From JBNAVY01 sp049700195 (GTDB lineage Bacteria > Bacillota > Thermoanaerobacteria > Thermoanaerobacterales > Thermoanaerobacteraceae), in assembly GCA_049700195.1 (NCBI GenBank), contig JBNAVY010000004.1, positions 16,984-80,983 of the forward strand: DNA of 64,000 bases, in the 5' to 3' direction. A program made the position numbers and the translations under genes. The notes beneath the pieces were generated by a model that worked only from the letters and a program-made list of their open reading frames with translations, ran no database searches and was not told where the DNA came from. Below, piece after piece: positions 6,694 through 15,126 of the stretch; the stretch's first letter is position 1, and each line of letters starts with the position of its first letter.

Positions 6694-8139
6694 TTAAGAT
6701 TTTTGTATATAATTTCTTATATATTCTACGGCTTTTTTAAGCCTTTCTAATGTTCTCTCTTTCCCTAATAACTCCATTACATCAAATAAACCTGGTCCAA
6801 AAGTACGTCCAGATATTGCAAGACGTGTAGGATGAAATAGAGCACTACTTGAAATGTTCATTTCTTCTATTAAATTTCTATAAGCATTTTCTGTATGATA
6901 AGAATCAAAAATCTCGACTTTGGACAAAGTTTCATTAGCTTTCTCGAGAATAATATCTACTCCTTCTTTTGTAAAATATTTTTTAACACCCTTTTCATCA
7001 TAAAAAGTAAAATCTTTAAAATAATAGCTCATCGCATCACATATATCAACAAGAGTCTTTTCTCTGTCCCTAACTGCCTTTAATACTTTTTTTAGGTATT
7101 CATAATCATAATTTTCATTTATAAGTCTCTTGTTTTTTAAAAATGGAATAACTGCTTGTGCTAATTTATCTAAATCATACTCTCTAATATAATGCCCATT
7201 TATCCATGTTAATTTCTGTGTATCATATATAGCAGGATTTTTAGATACTCTATCTAAAGTAAATTCTCTAATGCTCTTTTCTGTATTAAAAATTTCTTCA
7301 CCATCTGTAGGTACCCATCCTAAAAGTGTTATATAATTTATTATTGCTTCAGGAAGAAAACCCAAATCCTTAAATTCCTGAACTGAAGTTGCACCATGAC
7401 GTTTACTGAGTTTACTTCTGTCTGGGGCTAAAACCATTGAAACATGAGCAAATTTAGGAATTTTAAAACCTAAAGCTTTAAAAATTAATATTTGTTTTGG
7501 TGTATTTGACAAATGTTCTTCAGCTCTTATAATATGAGATATATTCATCTGAAAATCATCTATTACTGTAGCAAAATTATATGTGGGCATATTGTCAGAT
7601 TTCATGATTATAAAATCATCAATAGTTGAATTATCAAATTCTACATCCCCTCTTATTATATCATTAACTATCGTCTTGCCGGTTTTTGGGACTTTTAACC
7701 TTATTACAGGTTTTCTTCCTTCTTTTAAATACTTGTTTTTCTCTTCCTCAGTTAAATTTCTGCATTTACCACTATACATAGGTGGTCTTCCTTCTTGTTG
7801 AGCAAGTTTTCTCATTTCATCAAGTTCTTCTTTAGTACAAAAACATTGATATGCTTTTTTTTCTTCTAATAGTTTTTCTGCAAATTTCCTATATTCATCC
7901 AATCTGTCCGATTGGTAAATAGGCCCTTCATTCCAATCTATACCTAACCATTTAAGACCATCTAAGATGCCTTTCATTGATTCTTCTGTTGAACGTTCTA
8001 TATCAGTATCATCTACTCTTAATATTAACTTACCTCCATTATGTCTGGCAAATAGCCAATTAAACAGAGCAGTTCTTGCACCACCAATATGCAGATTTCC
8101 TGTTGGGCTTGGAGCAAATCTAACTCTTACTTCATTCAT
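6694..8139 (-). CDS. gltX: Glutamyl-tRNA synthetase
   Basis: A 481-aa class I aminoacyl-tRNA synthetase charging tRNA-Glu (and in many Firmicutes also tRNA-Gln, for later amidation by GatCAB). The HIGH-type motif is in SPTGNLHIGGARTALFNW (residues 11-28), and the KMSKS-type motif is SKLSKRHGATS near residue 245. The C-terminal anticodon-binding helical domain is complete. The ribosome binding site and a strong promoter (8174-8202) lie upstream. It is co-oriented with tRNA-Gln and tRNA-Glu genes directly downstream, so substrate tRNAs and enzyme are likely co-transcribed. Confidence 0.97.
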   Translation of the reverse strand: MNEVRVRFAPSPTGNLHIGGARTALFNWLFARHNGGKLILRVDDTDIERSTEESMKGILDGLKWLGIDWNEGPIYQSDRLDEYRKFAEKLLEEKKAYQCFCTKEELDEMRKLAQQEGRPPMYSGKCRNLTEEEKNKYLKEGRKPVIRLKVPKTGKTIVNDIIRGDVEFDNSTIDDFIIMKSDNMPTYNFATVIDDFQMNISHIIRAEEHLSNTPKQILIFKALGFKIPKFAHVSMVLAPDRSKLSKRHGATSVQEFKDLGFLPEAIINYITLLGWVPTDGEEIFNTEKSIREFTLDRVSKNPAIYDTQKLTWINGHYIREYDLDKLAQAVIPFLKNKRLINENYDYEYLKKVLKAVRDREKTLVDICDAMSYYFKDFTFYDEKGVKKYFTKEGVDIILEKANETLSKVEIFDSYHTENAYRNLIEEMNISSSALFHPTRLAISGRTFGPGLFDVMELLGKERTLERLKKAVEYIRNYIQKS

Positions 8140-8173
8140 TGTACCACCTCTTACATAATTTAAACTAATACTG

Positions 8174-8202
8174 ATTATACTTTATCATAAGACATTTGTA
8201 AA
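8174..8202 (-). promoter_or_regulatory. Sigma-A-type promoter of gltX
   Basis: On the minus strand TTTACA (8197-8202) and TATAAT (8174-8179) are spaced by exactly 17 bp, 35 bp upstream of the gltX ATG. No T-box-like leader fits in so short a distance. Confidence 0.8.
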
Positions 8203-8280
8203 CTGAGTATATTATAAAAACCATTTTTTTGCTTTATGTGATATAATATACTTATATAAACCTTGAAAGGAGATTCCATT

Positions 8281-8742
8281 ATGAAAGATATTGTAGTAAA
8301 TCTTTTAAAAGAACGTGGTGTAAACATTAAAGATATGGCTGATTTAGTTCTTGACCTTCAGAAAAAATATTATGTGCTTACAATAGAAGAATGTATAGAA
8401 AGCGTAAATTCAGTTTTAGAAAAACGTGAAGTACAAAATGCTATACTTACAGGAATAGCCTTAGATAAACTAGCAGAAAAGGATATGCTGGATGAACCTT
8501 TATTATCAATATTAAAAAGGGATGAACCATTATACGGCATAGATGAAATACTAGCTCTTAGCATTACAAATGTATATGGCTCAATAGGGTTAACTAATTT
8601 CGGATACTTAGATAAAGTAAAACCTGGTATAATTGGTGAGCTCAATGATGACAAAAAAGAAAAATGCAATACTTTTATAGATGACCTCGTTGCAGCTATA
8701 GTAGCAGCAGCATGTGCACGTATAGCCCATTCTAAAAAGTAA
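8281..8742 (+). CDS. Phosphatidylglycerophosphatase A-family protein (YutG-like)
   Basis: A 153-aa protein starting MKDIVVNLLKERGVNIKDMADL, with AAAGGAGATTCC upstream of the ATG at 8281. The frame opens 6 codons earlier at a TTG overlapping this site. The C-terminal half contains NVYGSIGLTNFGYLDK and a late DDLVAAIVAAACARIAH helix, as in the Firmicute PgpA/YutG family. PgpA dephosphorylates phosphatidylglycerophosphate in phospholipid synthesis; the soluble short Firmicute form is assigned by homology. It is divergent from gltX. Confidence 0.8.
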   Translation: MKDIVVNLLKERGVNIKDMADLVLDLQKKYYVLTIEECIESVNSVLEKREVQNAILTGIALDKLAEKDMLDEPLLSILKRDEPLYGIDEILALSITNVYGSIGLTNFGYLDKVKPGIIGELNDDKKEKCNTFIDDLVAAIVAAACARIAHSKK

Positions 8743-8753
8743 TATAAAAAAAT

Positions 8754-9800
8754 TTATTTACCTAATACAAATTTTACAAATCCCTTTTGAGTCTCTACAC
8801 TTTTTAGTTTAAAAGTCTCAATGGGGCTTTTTATATCTATCTTCATATCATAACCTGAAAGCATTCCTTTTAATTGTTCTTTCTCTATTTTTATTTTCCC
8901 TATGTAAATACTTGTAATATTCAAATACAAATTTTCATTTTTAATTACAAAATCCCCTTCTAGAGTATAATTGTTATCATTTTTTATTTGAAATCCTTTC
9001 TGATTAAAATATACCTCTACTTTTTTAAAATCCTTATTATAATTTTGAATCATTTTTGTTATTGTTTTGTCGCTAAAAGATGCATATACAGAAAAAAATG
9101 AAAATTTTAATTCGTCAGGTTCAAGAGAACTCCATGGAAAATTTGATAAATTATTTAATAATAAATCTATTGAAGGCATTGTTTTATCAATTACACCGCT
9201 TATTTCATAAATCCTATTATAATCTGAAATTTTATTTTTTATATCTTCTAACATAAGAGATTTTTCTTTTGATAAATTATCTATTTTTTTAATAATATTA
9301 ACTTGTTCATTTTTTCTATTTATCAAAGCTGCTTTTTGATCAATTAACATTTTTTCTTCAGTTTTTTTATCATATATTAAAGCATTAAGGTTATCAAGTT
9401 TATTATAAAAATAATTTGTTATAATATCTATATAAATTATTCTATGAAGAAGCTGTGAAGAATTGTCTGACATAAGTAGAATAGAAAGCAAAGTGTTTGT
9501 TCCCTCCATGTATAGAAATCTAAACCATGTATTTATAATCTGTCTTTCTTTAAAAATATTTATATCAATATTATTTATTTCTTCTACCTTTTTATGAATA
9601 TCTGTTTCTAACCTATTTATAAAATCTGTTATATCTTCTAAATTGCGTTGAGCTTTAATTTTTTCGGCTTCTAAATTAAAAAGTTCATAAATAATTTCTT
9701 GCTCTTTTAGTTTCATTTCTTCAATATTATCTGCATAGATATTGTTAAATGGTGAAAATAATAAAAGCAATATCAAAAAAAATATTAAATATTTCTTCAT
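8754..9800 (-). CDS. Exported coiled-coil protein of unknown function
   Basis: 348 aa starting MKKYLIFFLILLLLFSPFNNIYA, a clear signal peptide with likely cleavage near residue 24; GGGG precedes the ATG at 9800. Residues about 25-100 and 140-210 are long coiled coils separated by a short hydrophobic segment with FRFLYMEGTNTLLSILLMSD, like the N-terminal helical part of CwlO/EnvC-type hydrolase regulators. The C-terminal 130 residues are beta-rich and not a peptidase. It may be a cell-wall hydrolase regulator or adhesive surface protein; function unknown. Confidence 0.75.
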   Translation of the reverse strand: MKKYLIFFLILLLLFSPFNNIYADNIEEMKLKEQEIIYELFNLEAEKIKAQRNLEDITDFINRLETDIHKKVEEINNIDINIFKERQIINTWFRFLYMEGTNTLLSILLMSDNSSQLLHRIIYIDIITNYFYNKLDNLNALIYDKKTEEKMLIDQKAALINRKNEQVNIIKKIDNLSKEKSLMLEDIKNKISDYNRIYEISGVIDKTMPSIDLLLNNLSNFPWSSLEPDELKFSFFSVYASFSDKTITKMIQNYNKDFKKVEVYFNQKGFQIKNDNNYTLEGDFVIKNENLYLNITSIYIGKIKIEKEQLKGMLSGYDMKIDIKSPIETFKLKSVETQKGFVKFVLGK

Positions 9801-9858
9801 AATATACCCCAATCTTATAATGTAATAAATGTTCTACATGGAACTTTTTGTAATTTAT

Positions 9859-10473
9859 TTAATTTACAGTTATTTTATCTTTTATTTGATCAAATAATTT
9901 AGGACCTATCCTTGGTACATTCATTATATCCTCTATCTTTTTAAATTTACCTTTGCTTTGCCTAAAATCAATTATTTTTTCTGATGTGGCAGGTCCTATA
10001 CCTGGTAGTGTTTGAAGTTCTTCTTTTGTAGCGGTATTAATATTTATTTTGTTTTCTTTTTTATAAGAAGATTTAGATAATATATTTTCTGCATCTATTT
10101 CTCCTTTTTTAAAAACTCTGATCATTTGTTCATCTTTCACTTTTTCAGCAAGATTAATATCCGTAATATCAGCATCCTCTAAAATACCTCCTGCTTTATT
10201 AAGTGCATCTTGAATTCTTTCAGTATCTAGCATAGTATAAACTCCTGGATTTTTTACTGCACCAGTAACATAAACTTTAATCTCTCCTGATGATGTATTT
10301 GTTTCATTTAATTTTGATAATTTTTCAATAGCTATTTCTTCTTCAGTTTGTTTTTCTATAGAAATACTAGTATCAATTTTATATTTTTGATATATCATTA
10401 AACCTATGATAAATAATATTATAAATAATATAAAAATTAAGGCATATTGCTGTTTTCTTGTAAAGTTAAACAT
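9859..10473 (-). CDS. comEA: ComEA-like DNA-binding protein (SLBB + helix-hairpin-helix)
   Basis: A 204-aa membrane-anchored protein; ATG at 10473 follows GGAGAG. Residues about 8-28 form one membrane segment. An SLBB domain (about 65-125, GEIKVYVTGAVKNPGVYTM) follows, then a C-terminal tandem helix-hairpin-helix domain (NINTATKEELQTLPGIGPATSEKII and PRIGPKLFDQIKDKI). ComEA binds incoming DNA at the cell surface in transformation. No other com genes are adjacent, and the downstream gene is the coiled-coil exported protein. Confidence 0.9.
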   Translation of the reverse strand: MFNFTRKQQYALIFILFIILFIIGLMIYQKYKIDTSISIEKQTEEEIAIEKLSKLNETNTSSGEIKVYVTGAVKNPGVYTMLDTERIQDALNKAGGILEDADITDINLAEKVKDEQMIRVFKKGEIDAENILSKSSYKKENKININTATKEELQTLPGIGPATSEKIIDFRQSKGKFKKIEDIMNVPRIGPKLFDQIKDKITVN

Positions 10474-10600
10474 ATATAACTCTCCAATCAAATAACCAAA
10501 TGATATATATTAATATTTCTACACAAAACATAAAATTCCTTTTTATTTTCAGTAGATTTTTGGTATACTTTATTTATAAGCAAAAATGGAGGCATAAAAT

Positions 10601-11866
10601 ATGAGGAGATTTTTTTCAGCTTACCTAATTATAATTATTATTTTAAATTTAATATTACCAAATTACGTTTATGCAAAGGATAATGCTCCTGAAATTGTAG
10701 GACCAACTGCTGTATTAATTGATTTTACTTCAGGTCAGGTTTTATATGATAAAAATATGAATCAAAAAATGTATCCTGCTAGTACTACTAAAATTTTAAC
10801 AGCTATTCTTGCAATTGAAAATGGAAAATTAGATGATATTGTAACAGCTAGTGATAATGTCACAAAAGTTGATGGCAATTCTATATTTTTATCTCCTGGT
10901 GAAAAAATGACCTTAAGGGATCTTTTATATGCTCTCTTATTAGAATCAGCAAATGATGCTGCTATTGCTATAGCTGAACATATAGGTGGAAGTGTCGAAA
11001 ATTTTGCTAGAATGATGAATCAAAAAGCCAAAGAAATAGGAGCTAAAAACAGTAATTTTGTAAATCCAAATGGACTTCCTGACCAAAATCATTATTCAAC
11101 GCCTTATGACATGGCTTTAATTGGACGATACGCCATGGAAAATAAAGAATTTAGTAAAATTGTATCAACTTTGCATTATACAATCCCTCCTACAAATAAG
11201 ATGGATAAAGAAAGAGATCTGTGGCAATCAAATAGGCTTTTAAAGCCATCAAGTTATCACTATGATGGAGCAGATGGTATAAAGACCGGTTACACAACAA
11301 TAGCACAGCAGGTTCTTGTAGCTTCAGCTGTAAGGAATAACCATAGATTGATATCAGTAATTATGGGGGATACTGGTACAAATATCTGGACAGATACAAT
11401 CAAATTATTAGATTATGGCTTTAATAATTTTGATCTGATAAAATTAAATAACCAAAATGAATTAATAACATATGCAACAATTGGTAAGTCACAGTTTAAA
11501 CTTCCTTTAACAGCTAAAAATGACTTTTATTATGAAATACCTAAGAATGAAAAGGATAATATTAAATCAGAAATAATATTAAATAAAAATTTGAAAGCAC
11601 CAATATCAAAAGGTAATGTCCTGGGAAATATAGTTTATAAATTAAATGGAAAAGAAATTGGTTCTGTTGAACTTGTCGCAAAGGAAAGTGTATATAAAAA
11701 TATATGGGGTACTTATTATAATGAAAGTAAAACACAGGTAATTAAAAACAATCACATAAAGTTTATTAATTTACTTTTTGGATTTGTTTTAATATTAATA
11801 GCCTTTGTTTTGTTGAAAAAAAGAAGATTTAAGAAAAAGAAAAACTATATTTTTTCAAAATATTAA
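10601..11866 (+). CDS. D-alanyl-D-alanine carboxypeptidase (PBP5/DacF family)
   Basis: A 421-aa serine peptidase trimming the terminal D-Ala of peptidoglycan stem peptides. Signal peptide at 1-25. Penicillin-binding motifs are in order: SxxK as STTK (about residue 61), SxN as SAND (about 119) and KTG as KTGYT (about 227). A C-terminal PBP5-like beta domain and a terminal membrane segment with a basic tail (KKRRFKKKK) anchor it. DacF (sporulation) and DacA (vegetative) cannot be told apart here. The gene is convergent with the asnB-like gene and shares a terminator with it. Confidence 0.94.
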   Translation: MRRFFSAYLIIIIILNLILPNYVYAKDNAPEIVGPTAVLIDFTSGQVLYDKNMNQKMYPASTTKILTAILAIENGKLDDIVTASDNVTKVDGNSIFLSPGEKMTLRDLLYALLLESANDAAIAIAEHIGGSVENFARMMNQKAKEIGAKNSNFVNPNGLPDQNHYSTPYDMALIGRYAMENKEFSKIVSTLHYTIPPTNKMDKERDLWQSNRLLKPSSYHYDGADGIKTGYTTIAQQVLVASAVRNNHRLISVIMGDTGTNIWTDTIKLLDYGFNNFDLIKLNNQNELITYATIGKSQFKLPLTAKNDFYYEIPKNEKDNIKSEIILNKNLKAPISKGNVLGNIVYKLNGKEIGSVELVAKESVYKNIWGTYYNESKTQVIKNNHIKFINLLFGFVLILIAFVLLKKRRFKKKKNYIFSKY

Positions 11867-11898
11867 GAGGAGCATTCTTTATATCTCCTCTTAATATT
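11859..11898. terminator. Bidirectional terminator between dacF-like and asnB-like genes
   Basis: A perfect 14-bp stem (AATATTAAGAGGAG / CTCCTCTTAATATT) with a 12-nt loop between convergent genes. The stop codon of the carboxypeptidase lies in the left arm. The T-runs on either side are short, so termination efficiency may be moderate. Confidence 0.75.
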
Positions 11899-11909
11899 TT
11901 ATAAATATA

Positions 11910-13415
11910 TCAGTTTTCTGATGCATAAATCTGATTGTCCCATAAACTCCTGCTTCTTCCCATACTTTTTAAAAAAGCATCTGTATTAAAAAAACTATTT
12001 AATATTTTAAAATAGTATAATTCTTCTTTTGACTTTATTTCAAAACCATTTTTTTGCCTTCTATTCATTAAAAATTCCTTATCGCTTATTTCTTCTTCAG
12101 CAATATTTTCTAAAATAAAAGCAGTTCCTGAACCTATAGAAAACTTTTCTTTTTTTCTCCAGACAATTTCCTTAGGGAGATAACTTTCAGATAATTTTCT
12201 TAGAACCCACTTTTCAGTTTTGTCTTTTCCTCTTATCTTAATTGATGGTATAATTTTAAATGCATATCTTATCACTTCATAATCCAAAAAAGGAACCCTT
12301 GCATTTATTGAATTAGACATAGTCATTCTATCCACTCTCTGAAAATTTGTGTTGTGCATACTATTTGTTATAAATTTTAATTCATAATGAAGATCCCAAG
12401 GTGTTTTATACCTTTTTAAATAATGATATCCTGCAAAAAGTTCATCTGCACCTTCCCCTGAAAAAACAGTATTTACATAATTACTAGCAAGTTTTGATGC
12501 AAAATAAGTTGCTACAGCACTTCGGACTAAAGCAGGGTCACAAGACTCAAGGTGATATATAACTGTTGGCAGTATTTGCTTTATATCTTTTTCTGTATAT
12601 GCAAATTCAATATGATTAAATCCTAAATAATCTGCAACTAAAGAAGCATTTTTTAAATCATTACTTCCATGTACTCCAACAGCAAAAGAAATCAAAGGTT
12701 TTTTGTATTTTGAAGCTATTGATGCTATTAAACTACTGTCTAATCCTCCGCTTAAAAATACACCTATGTCCTTGTTGTCGATTCTTTTTTTTACTGAGTC
12801 CTCTAACCTTAGCCTTAAACCCTCAATTATTCCTTCTGTATCCAAATAATCTATTGGGTCTTGTGGAAAAACATAATATTTTTCGAAACCTTTTTCAGTA
12901 GTATAAAAATATCCATTTGGAAATTCATTAATATCTTCAGTAATTTCAATTAAAGCTTTTATTTCTGATGCAAATACAAAATCCCCTTTTTCTGTTTTCC
13001 CATAATATAAAGGTTTTATCCCAAGTGGGTCTCTTGCAATAAATAAATTATTTTCTCTAGTGTCATAAATAATAAAAGAAAATATACCATCTAAATATTT
13101 AACACATTCTGGGCCAATTTCCTCATATAAATGTAATATTATTTCTCCATTTAATTCTGTTGCAAAATTGTGATTTTGTAAGCCTTTTAGCAACGAATCA
13201 TAATTATATATTTCTCCATCAAAAATACAAATATACCTATCATTTTCATCTTTAAATATTCTTGAATTTTCATCTTTAATTGAGATATACCCTATACTTA
13301 TTTTATTATTTACAAAAATTTCTTTCGCATCTGGCCCTCTATGTTTTATTTTATCTAACATTTTCTCTATATTTTTATGTTGATCTTTTCTATTGATTAA
13401 CGCTATACCTGCCAT
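11910..13415 (-). CDS. Asparagine-synthetase-like protein without the Cys nucleophile
   Basis: 501 aa, ATG at 13415 behind AAAGGAGGG. The N-terminal half is a class II glutamine amidotransferase domain, but it begins MAGIALINR: the residue after the initiator, Cys in glutamine-using AsnB, is Ala (codon GCA). KHRGPDA and the rest of the fold are kept. The C-terminal half is an adenylating synthetase domain with the PP-loop SGGLDSS at 222-228 and SGEGADELFAGY further on. Glutaminase activity should be absent, so it would use ammonia or another amine, as beta-lactam and carbapenam synthetases do. Last gene of the riboswitch-controlled operon. Ordinary ammonia-dependent asparagine synthesis is the alternative. 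Confidence 0.88.
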   Translation of the reverse strand: MAGIALINRKDQHKNIEKMLDKIKHRGPDAKEIFVNNKISIGYISIKDENSRIFKDENDRYICIFDGEIYNYDSLLKGLQNHNFATELNGEIILHLYEEIGPECVKYLDGIFSFIIYDTRENNLFIARDPLGIKPLYYGKTEKGDFVFASEIKALIEITEDINEFPNGYFYTTEKGFEKYYVFPQDPIDYLDTEGIIEGLRLRLEDSVKKRIDNKDIGVFLSGGLDSSLIASIASKYKKPLISFAVGVHGSNDLKNASLVADYLGFNHIEFAYTEKDIKQILPTVIYHLESCDPALVRSAVATYFASKLASNYVNTVFSGEGADELFAGYHYLKRYKTPWDLHYELKFITNSMHNTNFQRVDRMTMSNSINARVPFLDYEVIRYAFKIIPSIKIRGKDKTEKWVLRKLSESYLPKEIVWRKKEKFSIGSGTAFILENIAEEEISDKEFLMNRRQKNGFEIKSKEELYYFKILNSFFNTDAFLKSMGRSRSLWDNQIYASEN

Positions 13416-13439
13416 TAGAAAAACCCTCCTTTTAAATTT

Positions 13440-13474
13440 ATAAGAAGGTGCACAAAAACATAGCACCTTCTTAT
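13440..13474 (-). other. Intercistronic hairpin between the cobalamin-protein and asnB-like genes
   Basis: A perfect 12-bp stem (ATAAGAAGGTGC / GCACCTTCTTAT) with an 11-nt loop. The upstream stop codon is inside the stem, and the asnB-like ribosome binding site is about 10 nt beyond it. The T-rich stretch after it is interrupted (AAATTTAAAA), so it looks like a weak terminator, processing or stability element. Confidence 0.7.
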
Positions 13475-15126
13475 GCAACAATAACAGCTTTTTTATATTC
13501 ATTCAGAATTTTATCAACACGTTCTTCCTCACTAATAATTCTATTATTTTCATAATCGAAGGCATAACATGCCCCATTTATTACTTTTGTTTTTAATAAA
13601 CCCTTAGCATTTTTGTTGCCTTTTAAATGAGGTGCATCTAAAAGCCCTATCTTAATTGCTTTTGATAATACATTAGGATCAGATAAAGGATCATCGCTTT
13701 TAGAATTTAAACTTTTTATAGCCTCTAATAATATTTTAGTTTCTTTTATTAAATGATTTTTCCTTTTAACAACTTCTTTATCTTGCGTCATATCAGGCAT
13801 CCCTGACAGTGCATTCTTAATTATTGCTTTTGATATTTTTACACTTTCTATTATATCTTCTGCTGTTGCAGCATGATGAGCCTCACAGTAACCTACTACA
13901 TGATAAATATGAGGTTTTATCGCCATCGATAAATATGCACTAGACGCAAGTTGGCCCTTCGCTTCCAATAAATCAGAAGGAAAACTTGCAAGTCCTGCTC
14001 GTGCTTGACGAAATACTCTGAAGTTATCATCTTCCAGACTCTCTATAAGTTCTATTTTCGCAAGCATTTTAGCTAAATCCATTTTAGGAGAAATTGAAGC
14101 TGGAACATTAAACATATACTGTGCTATATAAGTATTTACTCCCATTTTTTTTGCATTATATGCGGCAAGAAATGCAGTAGCAACACCTATAACATCATGG
14201 GCATCTCTTAAGCTCCAATGGTGAGATTCGTTTACTTCTACAGGTATCCCTCTTTCTCCGTGCCATTTCATTAATTTTTGATTTTCTTCAATTGATATAT
14301 TAACTGGCCTTGGTCCACGGCCATCAAGGACATTATACCAGCAAAGTGGAATTGCAGCCCACGCATTGTTAATAGTTTCAACTAACATTTCTGCCATTTT
14401 AAATATATCGTTTGTACCACTATAACATCTTAATAAAGGAAAATTCCCACGTCTTGATGCTTCATATAGCTTTACAAAATCTTCTTTTCCCCTAAGAGGA
14501 ACGCCCCCTGCGCCATCTAATGATTTATCATATTTTTTATCAAAAAAATGTTCTTGAGCATTTTGATCTGGTGCAATTGATATTACATCTAAAACTTTAG
14601 AATCTGCAATTTTTTTAATTCCTTCTACTGTTTTATCGAGTGATGAAAGACCAAAATGATGTCTTATTATCGGATATGGATATTTTTGATCTATTCTTTT
14701 TATTAAGGTATCAGGATAATATTCTTTTTTTATATTATAAACTCCTCCTCTTAAAAAGCCTATTGTAAAGTCATCCCCTGAAGTTCCGTCAAATATAGCG
14801 TGAAATATTCCAGACTTTTTTGCTATCTTTGCTGTAGGTTCATTTCCACCAAAAACCCACTTTATATTAGTAAGATTATTCTCACTTATTTTTGTTTTTA
14901 ATTCTTTTAAAATATTTTCAAGAGCTGAGGGAGTTAATCTATAACTTACAGCTGCAATTTCTGGTTTGTATTTTTTTACTTCATTTATATATTCCTCTAT
15001 TGATACTGCTGGACCTAAAAAAACTGTTTTATAGCCTTCATTTTCAGCGAGCCTTAGGAAATTATATATCCCTGCAACATGAACACAATTACCTATTGCT
15101 GCTGCGACAATAACTCTTTTATTCAT
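13471..15126 (-). CDS. Cobalamin-binding-domain protein, putative mutase-like enzyme
   Basis: A 551-aa protein. Residues 1-130 look like a B12-binding Rossmann domain: IGNCVHVAGIYNFL (His16 and Gly19 at the DxHxxG position, with Cys14 replacing Asp), a YRL segment, then WVFGGNEP. The remaining 400 residues, with SIAPDQNAQEHFF, NVLDGRGPRPVN and EVNESHHWSLRDAHDV, suggest a TIM-barrel-like catalytic domain that I cannot place in a named family. B12-dependent carbon-skeleton or amino mutases combine such domains, so a mutase is my inference. The start overlaps the octopine-dehydrogenase-family stop by 4 nt (ATGA), indicating translational coupling. Confidence 0.72.
   Translation of the reverse strand: MNKRVIVAAAIGNCVHVAGIYNFLRLAENEGYKTVFLGPAVSIEEYINEVKKYKPEIAAVSYRLTPSALENILKELKTKISENNLTNIKWVFGGNEPTAKIAKKSGIFHAIFDGTSGDDFTIGFLRGGVYNIKKEYYPDTLIKRIDQKYPYPIIRHHFGLSSLDKTVEGIKKIADSKVLDVISIAPDQNAQEHFFDKKYDKSLDGAGGVPLRGKEDFVKLYEASRRGNFPLLRCYSGTNDIFKMAEMLVETINNAWAAIPLCWYNVLDGRGPRPVNISIEENQKLMKWHGERGIPVEVNESHHWSLRDAHDVIGVATAFLAAYNAKKMGVNTYIAQYMFNVPASISPKMDLAKMLAKIELIESLEDDNFRVFRQARAGLASFPSDLLEAKGQLASSAYLSMAIKPHIYHVVGYCEAHHAATAEDIIESVKISKAIIKNALSGMPDMTQDKEVVKRKNHLIKETKILLEAIKSLNSKSDDPLSDPNVLSKAIKIGLLDAPHLKGNKNAKGLLKTKVINGACYAFDYENNRIISEEERVDKILNEYKKAVIVA

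Noticed and set aside
8140..8262. T-box upstream of gltX
   Set aside because: The promoter lies only about 35 bp before the ATG, leaving no space for a T-box.
13416..13502. 29-codon N-terminal extension of the asnB-like gene
   Set aside because: It would cover the hairpin, the upstream stop codon and the AAAGGAGGG site; the ATG at 13415 aligns with the start of the amidotransferase fold.
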